A stretch of 46,559 nt of DNA from Chlamydiota bacterium (GCA_013289325.1 JABDAE010000008.1:1-46559), one strand, 5' to 3'. Shown: positions 1 to 8,202, numbered from the stretch's first letter. Program-made: numbers and translations. The notes: generated by a model not told the origin, from the letters alone.

Positions 1-11
1 GAATAACTCAT
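1..11 (-). CDS. start of a further minus-strand gene (edge fragment)
   Basis: Only the first 11 bases of this gene are inside the window: an ATG (11 to 9) followed by AGT TAT. A strong ribosome binding site, AAAGGAG on the minus strand (25 to 19), sits 7 bases before the ATG, which is why a start is called. It lies 71 bases downstream of the nadC stop and probably belongs to the same transcription unit. The product cannot be named. Confidence 0.45.
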
Positions 12-82
12 TCGTTAACTCCTTTACATTCTGATGCCATTGTTTGCCAATCAGACAATTTAAATGCGATGACGTATGAGTG

Positions 83-955
83 TTAAAGGATATCTAGCCC
101 AATGTCAGCGGCGTGAACGGAATGGGTAAGGGCGCCCACAGAGATGATATCAACGCCGGCTCTTGCAAGTGATGGGATCGTTTGCAGCGTCACACCGCCT
201 GAAGCTTCAAGGATCACTTTGCCACCCGCGAGCTTTACGGCTTCTTCAATAGTGGAAATGTCCATATTGTCTAAAAGAACGACTTCAGCGCCGGCAGCTA
301 TTGCCTCTTTTAGTTGATCAATTGAGTCCACTTCACATTCGATGCGGCTGGTATGAGGAGCAAATGCCTTTGCTCTCTCTATTGCCTTTGTAATGCCTCC
401 ACAGGCGGCGATGTGGTTGTCTTTGATGAGGATGGCACTTGATAAGCTGTCTCGATGGTTATGGCCGCCGCCAACTCTTACGGCATAGCGATCGAGCAGC
501 CGAAGGCCAGGCATTGTTTTTCTCGTGTCTGCAATGTGTGTCTTTAAACCTTTTGGAATGGCACTGACATACTCATGGGTCATCGTGGCAATGCCTGAGA
601 GGCGCTGAATAAAGTTTAAAGCGACCCTTTCTCCCATTAAAATCGAGCGCGCATTGCCAAAAACCCTCCATAAGGGTTGATTTCTTTCGACTAAGTCTCC
701 CTCGCTTGCAAGTGTTTCAAAGGTAAGAGCGGGATCTACCTTAGAAAAAACACATGCAGCCACAAAGCTGCCAGCTGCGATCATCTGATTTCTTGCGACA
801 GCCAAAGCGCTAAGCTGACATTTGTCATCGATGCAAGCTGAAGAGGTGAGATCACCTCCTAAGACATCTTCTTCAATGGCCCTTAAGACAATGGCCTCAA
901 CGGAGGCCATTGGCAAAAAGGGAAGATATGTGTTTGACTTTTTTAGGATTATCAT
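83..955 (-). CDS. nadC: nicotinate-nucleotide pyrophosphorylase (carboxylating), quinolinate phosphoribosyltransferase
   Basis: Makes nicotinate mononucleotide from quinolinate and phosphoribosyl pyrophosphate in de novo NAD synthesis, in the cytosol. Family motifs are easy to see: RKTMPGLRLLDRYAVRVGGG followed by HNHRD, then LIKDNH, a VVLLDNM strand and ASGGV ahead of ISVGALTHS. From the chosen start the protein has about 290 residues, normal for the family. The start at 955 is preferred because its ATG overlaps the stop of the upstream channel gene (ATGA), a typical coupled junction; an inner ATG at 907 (MASVEAIV) is also possible, and the longer frame to 982 runs into the neighbour. It is the last complete gene of the atpI-atpK-channel-nadC run. 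Chlamydia itself scavenges NAD precursors, so this gene suggests a lineage with more biosynthesis. No nadA or nadB is in the window. Confidence 0.93.
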   Translation of the reverse strand: MIILKKSNTYLPFLPMASVEAIVLRAIEEDVLGGDLTSSACIDDKCQLSALAVARNQMIAAGSFVAACVFSKVDPALTFETLASEGDLVERNQPLWRVFGNARSILMGERVALNFIQRLSGIATMTHEYVSAIPKGLKTHIADTRKTMPGLRLLDRYAVRVGGGHNHRDSLSSAILIKDNHIAACGGITKAIERAKAFAPHTSRIECEVDSIDQLKEAIAAGAEVVLLDNMDISTIEEAVKLAGGKVILEASGGVTLQTIPSLARAGVDIISVGALTHSVHAADIGLDIL

Positions 956-2088
956 TGATCTGTAGGTTTTGCGCCAAACCATTTATTATTAAGATCTTTA
1001 TACACGCCGCTTTCGATGAGATTAAGCAGCTGTTCATTGATCTTCTTGCGAAGTTCATCGCCTTGTTTAACGACAATGCCGTAATTTTCACTGCGGAAGG
1101 TCTCTCCCACAACTTGAACTTTGTCTTTTCCATCGTTTAATGCATAGTACTGAAGAACGGGCGCGTCATATACAACCGCATCCACTTTTCCAGCTTCAAG
1201 GGCATTGATGGCGTTGTCAACTCCATCGAATGTCGAGACCTTTGCGTTTGCCTTGCGAAGAAATTTATCGGCTGTGCTATATGCAACTGTTGCCACTTTT
1301 TTACCTTTAAGATCGCTTGGGCCCTTAATATCTCCTTGCATAGATTCTAATGTAAAGCTTGCAGTGATATAGGCAATGAAGGAAGAGGTGACAAAGATGC
1401 TGACGTATACCCATATCCATGAAATAATTTTACTTGTATAAGAGGGCGGGTAGCCGGCAGCTTGCCCTGCTAGCATTGTCGCCATGCCGAAGGTGGCGTC
1501 AAAGACTCCTTTGAAGTAGGATTTACTAATGCCCGATTCTTCATTATTGTGCTCTACAAACCAGATGATGTGGGCTGGGATTAAGATGAGCACAAAGTAG
1601 ATGATAACCGCCGGGATTAGCACTGACCATTCAATTTTTAAAAGCGAATTAAAGATGCTTGCCTGTTTATTAAGTGGAACTAGGATTGAGAGCCCCCCCA
1701 TAAACATCGGGTAGCTAAAGTCAAATTTTTGTTCCCTAGATGCCGTAATGGAAATCGCAGCTATTCCCACCTGATCTTTTTCAGTGCCAACAGCTTCTAA
1801 AAGGTCCTTTAAAGTTGGTTTCACATCGTATTCAGCCTTAATATTAAGGCCTTTCGCGATTTTGTTCCAAAGGTCTATGCTAAACCCTGTGAGCTTGCCA
1901 TCTTGTTCAAATACAAAAGGGGGAAGGATACGCGTTGCAACTTTAATGACTTTTGAGTTAGTGGAGGGGGTTTCTTTCGCAATTGCTGTTTTAGCATTGG
2001 CATCTTTTGGCGCGGGTTCTCCTTCAGCTCCATATAAAGAAAAAAAACAAAAAGAAGATAGCAGAAGGGCTACAAAATAGTTTTTCAT
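952..2088 (-). CDS. ionotropic-glutamate-receptor-like channel (periplasmic binding domain with inserted pore)
   Basis: A 378-residue exported protein, predicted to be a ligand-gated ion channel of the inner membrane. Residues 1-20 are a signal peptide. Residues about 45-145 form lobe 1 of a family 3 solute-binding domain (GFSIDLWNKIAKG, then AAISITASREQKFDFSYP). A membrane helix (154-176), a re-entrant pore segment (194-212) and a second helix (222-245) follow, and lobe 2 (about 252-375) completes the binding fold. This split layout is that of prokaryotic glutamate receptors such as GluR0. The second helix ends SSFIAYITASFTLESM, close to the SYTANLAAF region of animal receptors. The potassium-filter motif TVGYGD of GluR0 is absent; the pore reads ATMLAGQAAGYPP. 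The start at 2088 is chosen because it begins the signal peptide and lies 10 bases after atpK; the open frame to 2313 overlaps atpK. The ligand is unknown. Confidence 0.85.
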   Translation of the reverse strand: MKNYFVALLLSSFCFFSLYGAEGEPAPKDANAKTAIAKETPSTNSKVIKVATRILPPFVFEQDGKLTGFSIDLWNKIAKGLNIKAEYDVKPTLKDLLEAVGTEKDQVGIAAISITASREQKFDFSYPMFMGGLSILVPLNKQASIFNSLLKIEWSVLIPAVIIYFVLILIPAHIIWFVEHNNEESGISKSYFKGVFDATFGMATMLAGQAAGYPPSYTSKIISWIWVYVSIFVTSSFIAYITASFTLESMQGDIKGPSDLKGKKVATVAYSTADKFLRKANAKVSTFDGVDNAINALEAGKVDAVVYDAPVLQYYALNDGKDKVQVVGETFRSENYGIVVKQGDELRKKINEQLLNLIESGVYKDLNNKWFGAKPTDQ

Positions 2089-2098
2089 GTCAAGGTTC

Positions 2099-2521
2099 CT
2101 AAAATAATAAGATTGAAAAAACGAAAGTGAATAAGGCAAATGACTCGATGATCCCAATCGATGCAAAGCATTTCCCAAAGACTGCAGGCTGCTTAGCTGC
2201 CGCTTGAATGCCAGTTGCACAAACTTTGCCTTGAAATATCGCCGATAACATGATCGCAAGGCCTGAAAAAGTGCCGATGGCGATGCCAGAAATGGGGGAA
2301 AGGGTACCGGCAAGTATGGCCTTACTCATTAAAAGCATCAAAATAAAGCCATAAATTGATTGAGAGGCAGGCGCTGCCGACATGCCGATAAATTTACCGT
2401 GGCCATCTTCAACGCGGCTCATGATGGCGTGAGAGGCGGCGCCGGCAGTGTAGCAGCCAATCGTGCTGCCAATAGAGCTTAAGCTTAAAACTATTGCCGG
2501 TCCAATCATATTGATATCCAT
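2099..2521 (-). CDS. atpK: V-type ATP synthase subunit K (membrane rotor proteolipid)
   Basis: A 140-residue, very hydrophobic protein that forms the ion-carrying rotor ring of the V-type ATPase. It has two helical hairpins, as expected for a duplicated proteolipid. The carboxylate is visible in the last hairpin (IGIIESFALF), while the equivalent spot in the first hairpin is a Gln (ASQSIYGF), so there is one ion-binding site per subunit. The length matches chlamydial AtpK. The ATG directly abuts the atpI stop. The ion carried, proton or sodium, cannot be settled by eye. Confidence 0.93.
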   Translation of the reverse strand: MDINMIGPAIVLSLSSIGSTIGCYTAGAASHAIMSRVEDGHGKFIGMSAAPASQSIYGFILMLLMSKAILAGTLSPISGIAIGTFSGLAIMLSAIFQGKVCATGIQAAAKQPAVFGKCFASIGIIESFALFTFVFSILLF

Positions 2522-4342
2522 TTAGCGCAACTCCTGTAAGTGTAGAGGTTTGAATTCTTTGCCTCCGCCTTCAAAAGAATAGTGATACCATTCTAGGAAA
2601 TTAAGACGCAAGCCATGAATGACGCCGCCCATAATTCCAAGCACTAAATTAATGAGATGGCCCACGATGAGCAGTAAAATCCCTAAGACAAATGGCAAAG
2701 AATTGGAAAGCTCATTCATCGTCGCGGCAAGCATCGCCCCTGAAAGGCCAAGCGCGTAGAGGCGAAGGTACGAGAGGACGTCTCCAAAAATTTGGATGAG
2801 GTTCATTAATTCAAGTAAGCCAAAAAATTTAAATCGCCATATCGCAATGATCATAGCAATTGAGAGTCCGCAATACATCAGATATAGGCCATTTTGGGCA
2901 GCGCTGCTTGAGTCGATTCCAAAGGCAAACTCTAGCATTGATGACGCTTCTAAAAAGCTTGGTAAATAGAGATAGGCGCCGATCATGAAAAGAATCCAGC
3001 CAATATTAGAAGGATTTCTGCCTATATAGCGCAGCATCGAAAGAATAAGGTGTATGACGCCAATCAGAAGGGCCATCTCCATCATGATCTGATCGGAAAA
3101 TTTACTGTAAATCTCATCGGTAATAGGAGATAGGTGGTTAAATGCAGCCTTTTTTTCCACAAGCCATGAAATCAAAGAAACTTTTCTTAAAGGATTGTCT
3201 AAAGAAAGGCTCATCCCAAAAAAAGATGTGGTCAAAACGCCCCACACAATGCAAGAAAAGCTTAAGAGGGTGGCAAGGTCTAAAAGGCGCCTTTTCATCC
3301 CGATTAAATGAGCATGTTTATATCTGATAAATAAAGCCGCAAATAAGAGAATAAGGCCATAGCCCCCATCTCCGATGATGATAGAGAAAAAAAGAGCAAA
3401 GGAGATAAGCACAAAAAGGGAAGGGTCTTTATCGGTAGAAGAGGGGGTGTCGTAAATGTTGACGAGGTCTTCCCCTATTTTATGAGCCCCCTTATTTTGT
3501 AAAGAGGTGGGAACAGTATCATAAGGTGAAATGGCTATTTCTTCAATATAGACACCAAATTCATCGCTGAGTGTTTTAAGAAGATTTTTTTTATTATCCG
3601 CCACCCATCCTTCGGTTGCAAAAAGAGAAGTCCCATCGAGGGGGCATTGCACAAGCTTTTTCGCAGCTTTTAGACTTGTGTGATTGAGCTCTTCAATCAA
3701 GGCCTTATGCAATAATACATTGTATCGACTTAGGGCTTTAAGGCGGGCATTGATTCCGTGTAATTCCCCTTGAACTTGGCTATAGCGGCTTTGCAGTTCT
3801 GTAAAGGAACGATCCACATCCATTTCAATCATTTTTGAAGGGGTTTTTAAGTCTTTACCGATGGCGATAAAGTAATCAAGATCGCAATGAGAGCCAACAA
3901 AGATTATATGAGAGGGAAGTACATGTGTTTTAGCATAGTGCAACTTAGCGCAATAAAATTTAATTTGAGTGCGCAACTCCTTTTCAAGGGCTTTAAGCTC
4001 ATCCATTGAGAAGTCCCCAAAGGCCTGCACCCTTATCATCTCTTGGCGCACCTTCTTTTCCTCTTCGCAAAGGGCGGTAAGTTTTGCCTTAAGTGCGATG
4101 ATGTCACTTGCAAGGACAATTGGGTCGATATCTTGGGTAGTCTCTTCTTGTTCACTTGGAGGAAGAGAGCGTAAAATTTTAATGGCGGAGGTTAGCTTGT
4201 CTTGAGCCTCTGATGTCAACGGAATTTGGGCAATCTTTTTATCGATGAATTGGATGATGCCAAGTTCTTGCGCACTTTTAAAAAAGGGAGCTTTGATCTC
4301 CTCTTGGCCTAAAAATAGGAATTTATTGACATCGTAGCGCAT
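2522..4342 (-). CDS. atpI: V-type ATP synthase subunit I (stator membrane subunit a)
   Basis: A 606-residue protein forming the stator half-channel of the V-type ATPase. The first ~300 residues are soluble and coiled-coil rich (peripheral stalk attachment), and the second half has about seven membrane segments beginning near residue 310. The essential arginine lies in LSYLRLYALGLSG, equivalent to the LRLWALSL segment of eukaryotic subunit a. The MGGVIHGLRLNFLEWYHYSF segment near the C-terminus is also typical. In Chlamydia atpI directly follows atpD; here 4.8 kb of other genes lie between them, so atpI now heads its own transcript. The 156-base gap upstream, shared with a divergent small gene, must contain its promoter. 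Confidence 0.94.
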   Translation of the reverse strand: MRYDVNKFLFLGQEEIKAPFFKSAQELGIIQFIDKKIAQIPLTSEAQDKLTSAIKILRSLPPSEQEETTQDIDPIVLASDIIALKAKLTALCEEEKKVRQEMIRVQAFGDFSMDELKALEKELRTQIKFYCAKLHYAKTHVLPSHIIFVGSHCDLDYFIAIGKDLKTPSKMIEMDVDRSFTELQSRYSQVQGELHGINARLKALSRYNVLLHKALIEELNHTSLKAAKKLVQCPLDGTSLFATEGWVADNKKNLLKTLSDEFGVYIEEIAISPYDTVPTSLQNKGAHKIGEDLVNIYDTPSSTDKDPSLFVLISFALFFSIIIGDGGYGLILLFAALFIRYKHAHLIGMKRRLLDLATLLSFSCIVWGVLTTSFFGMSLSLDNPLRKVSLISWLVEKKAAFNHLSPITDEIYSKFSDQIMMEMALLIGVIHLILSMLRYIGRNPSNIGWILFMIGAYLYLPSFLEASSMLEFAFGIDSSSAAQNGLYLMYCGLSIAMIIAIWRFKFFGLLELMNLIQIFGDVLSYLRLYALGLSGAMLAATMNELSNSLPFVLGILLLIVGHLINLVLGIMGGVIHGLRLNFLEWYHYSFEGGGKEFKPLHLQELR

Positions 4343-4474
4343 ACTGACAATAGCAAAGCCTAAAACAGCATTCTAATCAAGCAAAAAGGGTAAGTATCTA
4401 TAAGCTAGTCGAAAATTCGAGGTCATTGTATATTCTGGAATATGGATAAAAACTTAAAGTTTTAAGTGTAAGAA

Positions 4475-4480
4475 TATAAT
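4475..4480 (+). promoter_or_regulatory. candidate -10 box for the small basic peptide
   Basis: A perfect TATAAT lies 18 bases before the ATG at 4499. No good -35 is seen (ACTTAA at 17 bases spacing), and the predicted transcript would start almost at the ribosome binding site, so this is tentative. Confidence 0.3.
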
Positions 4481-4498
4481 CAAAACAAGGAGAATATT

Positions 4499-4603
4499 AT
4501 GACTAAAGAAGTTGTCAAGCACCGTAAAGATGAAAAAAAGAAGCCTACAATGACTGCAAAAGAAAAGAAAGCAAAAAAGCAAGAAAAAAAGCAAGCTAAG
4601 TAG
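4499..4603 (+). CDS. 34-residue lysine-rich basic peptide
   Basis: A short gene encoding a 34-residue peptide with about 15 lysines and almost no hydrophobic residues (MTKEVVKHRKDEKKK, then KEKKAKKQEKK). It is supported by a good ribosome binding site (AAGGAG at 4487-4492, 6 bases before the ATG), a TATAAT at 4475-4480 and a strong terminator-like hairpin directly after the stop. It is divergent from atpI. The composition suggests nucleic acid or ribosome binding, but that is a guess from charge alone and no family is recognised. Confidence 0.6.
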   Translation: MTKEVVKHRKDEKKKPTMTAKEKKAKKQEKKQAK

Positions 4604-4613
4604 TCTTAAAGGC

Positions 4614-4655
4614 GCTTAAAGGTTGAAGCTTTGGCATCAACCTTTAAGCCATTTT
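4614..4655 (+). terminator. hairpin terminator after the basic peptide gene
   Basis: A perfect 13-bp stem (GCTTAAAGGTTGA at 4614-4626 pairing with 4637-4649) with a 10-base loop, followed by CATTTTCC. It starts 10 bases after the small gene's stop. The T run is short. The stem is also correctly placed to end the minus-strand cold-shock gene. Confidence 0.6.
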
Positions 4656-4718
4656 CCTAAATCTGGCAGCAGGAGGTAAAAAACCTTCAGTTGCCGGATA
4701 CTTTAACTTAAAGAGCGT

Positions 4719-4991
4719 TTAGCTCACAGGCCTCACATTGGCTGCTTGAGGGCCTTTGGCACCTTGTGTCACCTCAAATTCGACCTGTTGCCCTTCAGTA
4801 AGTGTTTGAAGGCCGTATGAGTTTATGGCAGTATGATGGCAAAAAACATCCGGACCACCATTTTGTGCGATAAATCCAAAGCCTTTTTGGTCGTTAAACC
4901 ATTTAACGGCTCCTGTTGCCGCTTCTAAATTAAAGCTTGGATAGGCGATTGCCATTGCAAGGGCTATAAATGTCATGATAAATGTTTTCAT
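4719..4991 (-). CDS. cold-shock domain protein with an N-terminal signal peptide
   Basis: A 90-residue protein. Residues 26-89 are a complete cold-shock domain: [16 protein letters not shown] holds the first RNA-binding motif (KGFGFI), DVFCHHTAI is a slightly altered second motif (usually DVFVHFSAI), and the domain closes with GPQAANV. Cytosolic CspA proteins start directly at this domain with M-A-T-G. Here residues 1-24 form what looks like a Sec signal: a Lys, a hydrophobic stretch ([13 protein letters not shown]) and LEA as an AxA-like cleavage site exactly before ATG. There is no internal start codon near the domain boundary, so the extension must be translated. The ribosome binding site is AAGGAA. 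A nucleic-acid-binding domain sent to the periplasm or beyond is unusual. Confidence 0.85.
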   Translation of the reverse strand: MKTFIMTFIALAMAIAYPSFNLEAATGAVKWFNDQKGFGFIAQNGGPDVFCHHTAINSYGLQTLTEGQQVEFEVTQGAKGPQAANVRPVS

Positions 4992-5016
4992 TTTTTATTC
5001 CTTTTTATTTTTATGA

Positions 5017-6690
5017 TTAAAGCGTTATTGGCGGTACGAAAGCGCTTTCACTGCCATCGGCATACACGGATACGATAGTATAAAGGTACTTTTGATGCGG
5101 GTTTCTAGCGTGAAGGCTAGTTGTTGTGGCAGTAGCCGGCAAGACTGATCCCAATGCTATATTGTTTTGGTAGATCCTAAAGCCAACTCTTAAGGAGTCG
5201 GTTACTGGAGTCCAACTCAGCACGTGGATCAGATCCGTTTGTGTCGCAAATTTGTTTTTCTTAACCTTTCCCTGAAAGTTTGTGACCGGGAGGGGGCCAA
5301 AAAGGTGCAATCTTTGCGAAGCTAGCGTTTTATCTGAGGTGTCTGTATATGCCTTCCAAAGAGCTACGGCATTGGTGTTGCCATCTAATGCCACAAGTGG
5401 GAAGTAGGCATCCGAATCCGCGTTTGACGAGATTTGAGGTGTACGCAGCCATGCACTAGTCCCTGCCCTTAAGATGGCGCTTTGGATTGTGAAGAGGGTC
5501 CCTGTTTGCGAGGCAGCTCTGCATCCTTTACTTGGTTTTAGCTCTTCAACCCAGACCACGATGGCATTGTTGCTTGGGTCGATGTCGATCACAGGTAAAG
5601 AGCTGTCGTGATCGGCCGTTGTAAGATAAGGGTATTGCACCCATGCGCTCGCGTTGCTATTGAGGTAAGCTGCTTCAATCACACCAGTATCGAGGTTTGG
5701 ACCGCCACACCATACGGCAATGGCCTTTAAGTCTGTCCCTATTTTTACTTTAGGCGTAAAGGAATCTTCATTATCGAGAGAGACTTGAGTGACGGCGCCC
5801 CAAGATGTTGAGGCTTTGGTATAGCTAGCCGATTCAATGATGAAAAATCCGTTGCGATCATTTCCTTTATAATCTGTCCATACAGCAACGCCATTGCCAT
5901 TGATGTCTAAAGCAAGGTCTGGACCAAATGCCGTTCCATCAGATGCAGAGATAGCGGTTGTGTTAAGCCAAGTCGTGGTGAGTTTTGGTAAGGAAGCCGA
6001 CTTGATCACAGATGTGCTTGTTGTAGTAAATTCCACCCATATGGCCAATGTAGCGCCTACAGCATCCGTTTTGAGGACAACGGAGTCGGCATTAGATGAT
6101 GGTGAAGTAAGTGGCGTTGTGGGTGTCCATGCCAATAGTGGAAAGGGAAGTAAGGCGCCTTCAATGAACGTTTCTTCTTCCGATGTGAAGGTAATCCATG
6201 CGGCGACGGCATTGCCGCTGCTATCGATTGTGACTTGCGGTAAAACGGAGGTGTTGGACGGGTTGCTAAGATTTGCAGTCTGAGCCCAAGGACCTGCTGG
6301 ATTTGTCACAGTATTTAGGACAGCTGCTTTTACAGCAGCAGTAGCTGGCAATGTAAAGGTGTTCCACACGACTACGGCATAACCGTTGGCATTCACTGCA
6401 AGGCTCGGGTTAAAGGCATCTTCTCCAAGAGGAGATACGCGCACCGGAGCGCTCCAAGTGGAGCTGTTGTTAGGGAGTATTCCTGAGAAGATGAGCTGAT
6501 TTGTGCCATCATTTAAAGTCCAAATGGCAATTGCATCACCATGGCCGTTATAGGCAAGGTCAATGGGGTAGAAAAAGTTAAGCGATTCCCCTTGATCGGT
6601 TGCCAACTGATGAGGCGCCGTCCAGTTGGCTGGCAGGGTGCTAGTGGAAAGACAAAAACAAGAAAGGAGCAATAAAATGCGTAAATACAT
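5017..6690 (-). CDS. secreted eight-repeat (propeller-like) protein with C-terminal fibronectin type III-like domain
   Basis: A 557-residue exported protein. Residues 1-20 are a signal peptide. Eight repeats of about 50 residues follow, each ending in a variant of (D/A)xNGNAVAVW, for example LAVNANGYAVVVW, VTIDSSGNAVAAW, LALDINGNGVAVW and VALDGNTNAVALW, often preceded by SxWxxP. Eight such units fit a beta-propeller of the sialidase or BNR kind, though catalytic residues were not identified. The last ~85 residues (after PLPVTNFQG) look like a fibronectin type III domain: VLSWTPVTD, FRIYQNN and YTIVSVYADGSES. The ribosome binding site is AAAGGTGA. The protein probably works at the cell surface or in the host compartment. 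The exact function is unknown. Confidence 0.8.
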   Translation of the reverse strand: MYLRILLLLSCFCLSTSTLPANWTAPHQLATDQGESLNFFYPIDLAYNGHGDAIAIWTLNDGTNQLIFSGILPNNSSTWSAPVRVSPLGEDAFNPSLAVNANGYAVVVWNTFTLPATAAVKAAVLNTVTNPAGPWAQTANLSNPSNTSVLPQVTIDSSGNAVAAWITFTSEEETFIEGALLPFPLLAWTPTTPLTSPSSNADSVVLKTDAVGATLAIWVEFTTTSTSVIKSASLPKLTTTWLNTTAISASDGTAFGPDLALDINGNGVAVWTDYKGNDRNGFFIIESASYTKASTSWGAVTQVSLDNEDSFTPKVKIGTDLKAIAVWCGGPNLDTGVIEAAYLNSNASAWVQYPYLTTADHDSSLPVIDIDPSNNAIVVWVEELKPSKGCRAASQTGTLFTIQSAILRAGTSAWLRTPQISSNADSDAYFPLVALDGNTNAVALWKAYTDTSDKTLASQRLHLFGPLPVTNFQGKVKKNKFATQTDLIHVLSWTPVTDSLRVGFRIYQNNIALGSVLPATATTTSLHARNPHQKYLYTIVSVYADGSESAFVPPITL

Positions 6691-6832
6691 AATGCTTTGT
6701 TCACCTTTAAAAAAAATTTAGGATCAAGAATCAAAAAAAAGAATAAAACCATAAAATATATTTTGTGTAAATTAAATTTTTGTGTTAAACCTATTCTTAG
6801 ATGATCTTTAAAAAACCAGTAGGAAATAGTTT

Positions 6833-7507
6833 ATGAAAAAAACGATAGCGTTATTTTTTGCCTCTCTTGTACTTGCCACATCTGCCTTTGCAGACTCTCT
6901 CCCATTCCCAATGACTGTAGCGATTAAGGGAGGGGGGCTTGTGCCTTTAAGCGATAATGTCACTGATATCTATAGCGATGTTTTTCCTCTTGTTGAACTG
7001 GAAGTCTCGACTGTGTGGAATTGCCATTGGAAGCCTTGGATGAATGTCGGCTACACATGGGATAGCGGCCACTCAGTATGTGAAGGGGATGAAGATCATA
7101 GCGATGGACTTCATCTATGCCACAACAAAACTGACATTCGCGTGATCCCGTTGTCATTTGGCGTTGATTACATGGTGTATTCCATTTGCGATATCGACTT
7201 TCATGTAGGTGCCGGCGCCTCTTATAGCTGGTTAAAGATTCACGACAAATCCCCTTATGTGCATCAACATATTGATAAAGGCGCCTGGGGCGCTATTGCG
7301 CGCGCATCAGCTGTTTATAACTGGTGCAACTGCTTGTTTGTAGAAGGCTTTTTAAATTACTCCTACACAAACTTTGAATTCCGTAATCATCATAGGCACT
7401 CAAATAGTGATGTGGTAACCGATGGCGATATTTGCCCTTATACCGAAAGGCATGACTTAAATTTCAGCAATCTACAGTTTGGCATAGGCCTTGGATATAC
7501 CTTCTAG
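6833..7507 (+). CDS. predicted outer-membrane beta-barrel protein
   Basis: A 224-residue protein with a clear signal peptide (MKKTIALFFASLVLATSAFA) and alternating aromatic strands typical of a small barrel: VAIKGGGLVPL, WMNVGYTWDSG, DFHVGAGASYSWLKI, LFVEGFLNYSYTNFEF and the final FGIGLGYTF, which ends in Phe as outer-membrane proteins usually do. About eight strands can be counted. It is unusually rich in Cys and His for a barrel, and disulfide cross-linked envelope proteins are a chlamydial trait. The ribosome binding site is AGGAAA. It is divergent from the propeller-like gene and is followed by a strong terminator. The superfamily resembles OmpW or OmpA-type barrels; a precise family cannot be given. 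Confidence 0.75.
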   Translation: MKKTIALFFASLVLATSAFADSLPFPMTVAIKGGGLVPLSDNVTDIYSDVFPLVELEVSTVWNCHWKPWMNVGYTWDSGHSVCEGDEDHSDGLHLCHNKTDIRVIPLSFGVDYMVYSICDIDFHVGAGASYSWLKIHDKSPYVHQHIDKGAWGAIARASAVYNWCNCLFVEGFLNYSYTNFEFRNHHRHSNSDVVTDGDICPYTERHDLNFSNLQFGIGLGYTF

Positions 7508-7523
7508 TTAATTTGGAAGTAGT

Positions 7524-7555
7524 AGACACGCGACTTTGATGTCGCGTGTCTTTAT
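7524..7555 (+). terminator. rho-independent terminator after the barrel protein gene
   Basis: A perfect 11-bp stem (AGACACGCGAC, 7524-7534, pairing with 7541-7551) around a TTTGAT loop, then TTAT. It ends 3 bases before the next ATG, so the following gene has almost no leader of its own. Confidence 0.75.
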
Positions 7556-7557
7556 CA

Positions 7558-8202
7558 ATGAATGACCACACATCAAAACCTCCCCGCTCCACTTGTTGGG
7601 TGTGCAGAAGGCCAAAAGCTTTATGCCTTTGCCACCTATGCGAGCCGTTTCATACGCCAAAGGTGCATTTTTGCATCCTTATGCACCCCAAAGAAGCAAA
7701 GATGCGCACGGGGACCGGGAGAATGGCCCACCAATTGCTGGCCGGCTCAGATCTTCTCATCGGCATCGACTTTACACAAAACGAAAAAGTATTAGCTCTT
7801 TGTGCAGATAAGCGTTATTTGCCGATGCTCTTATTCCCAAGCCCTTCTGCTATACCTCTTTCTACAATCGTCCAAAAAGGGCTTACTCCTTTAATTTTTA
7901 TATTAGATGGGACATGGAGTACGGCCAAGAGCATGCTTAAAGCAAGTCCCAACCTTAAAGCTTTGCCACGCGTTACGTTTAATTCGACCATGAAGGGAGA
8001 AAGAAGATCGCGCTTTGCGATCAAAAGGCAGCCGGAGGCGCTTTGCCTTTCCACTATAGAAGCCATCGATGAGTGTTTGAAAATTTTAGATCCCAACCTT
8101 AGTGAGTCGGCAAGCCTTATGAAAGTCTTTGATACTTTTGTGCAAACGCAGCTTAAGTTTATTTCTCATAAAGGCAAAAAAGCGGACCGTGGCGAGCGAT
8201 AG
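7558..8202 (+). CDS. tapT: DTW-domain tRNA-uridine aminocarboxypropyltransferase (TapT/YfiP family)
   Basis: A 214-residue enzyme predicted to transfer the aminocarboxypropyl group of S-adenosylmethionine to a uridine in tRNA (acp3U, position 47 in E. coli). The N-terminal zinc-binding cysteines (CWVCRRPKALCLC) and the name-giving D-x-T-W motif (ILDGTWSTAKSML, about residue 116) are present, as is the HPKEAKMRTGTGR segment that contributes to cofactor binding. The ATG at 7558 is preferred over the GTG at 7546, which lies inside the terminator stem of the previous gene. No convincing ribosome binding site is seen, so translation may be weak or read-through dependent. The end of the frame runs to 68 bases before the next gene. 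Confidence 0.85.
   Translation: MNDHTSKPPRSTCWVCRRPKALCLCHLCEPFHTPKVHFCILMHPKEAKMRTGTGRMAHQLLAGSDLLIGIDFTQNEKVLALCADKRYLPMLLFPSPSAIPLSTIVQKGLTPLIFILDGTWSTAKSMLKASPNLKALPRVTFNSTMKGERRSRFAIKRQPEALCLSTIEAIDECLKILDPNLSESASLMKVFDTFVQTQLKFISHKGKKADRGER

Noticed and set aside
2089-2313. N-terminal extension of the channel gene
   Set aside because: It overlaps atpK in another frame and precedes the signal peptide; the ATG at 2088 is the credible start.
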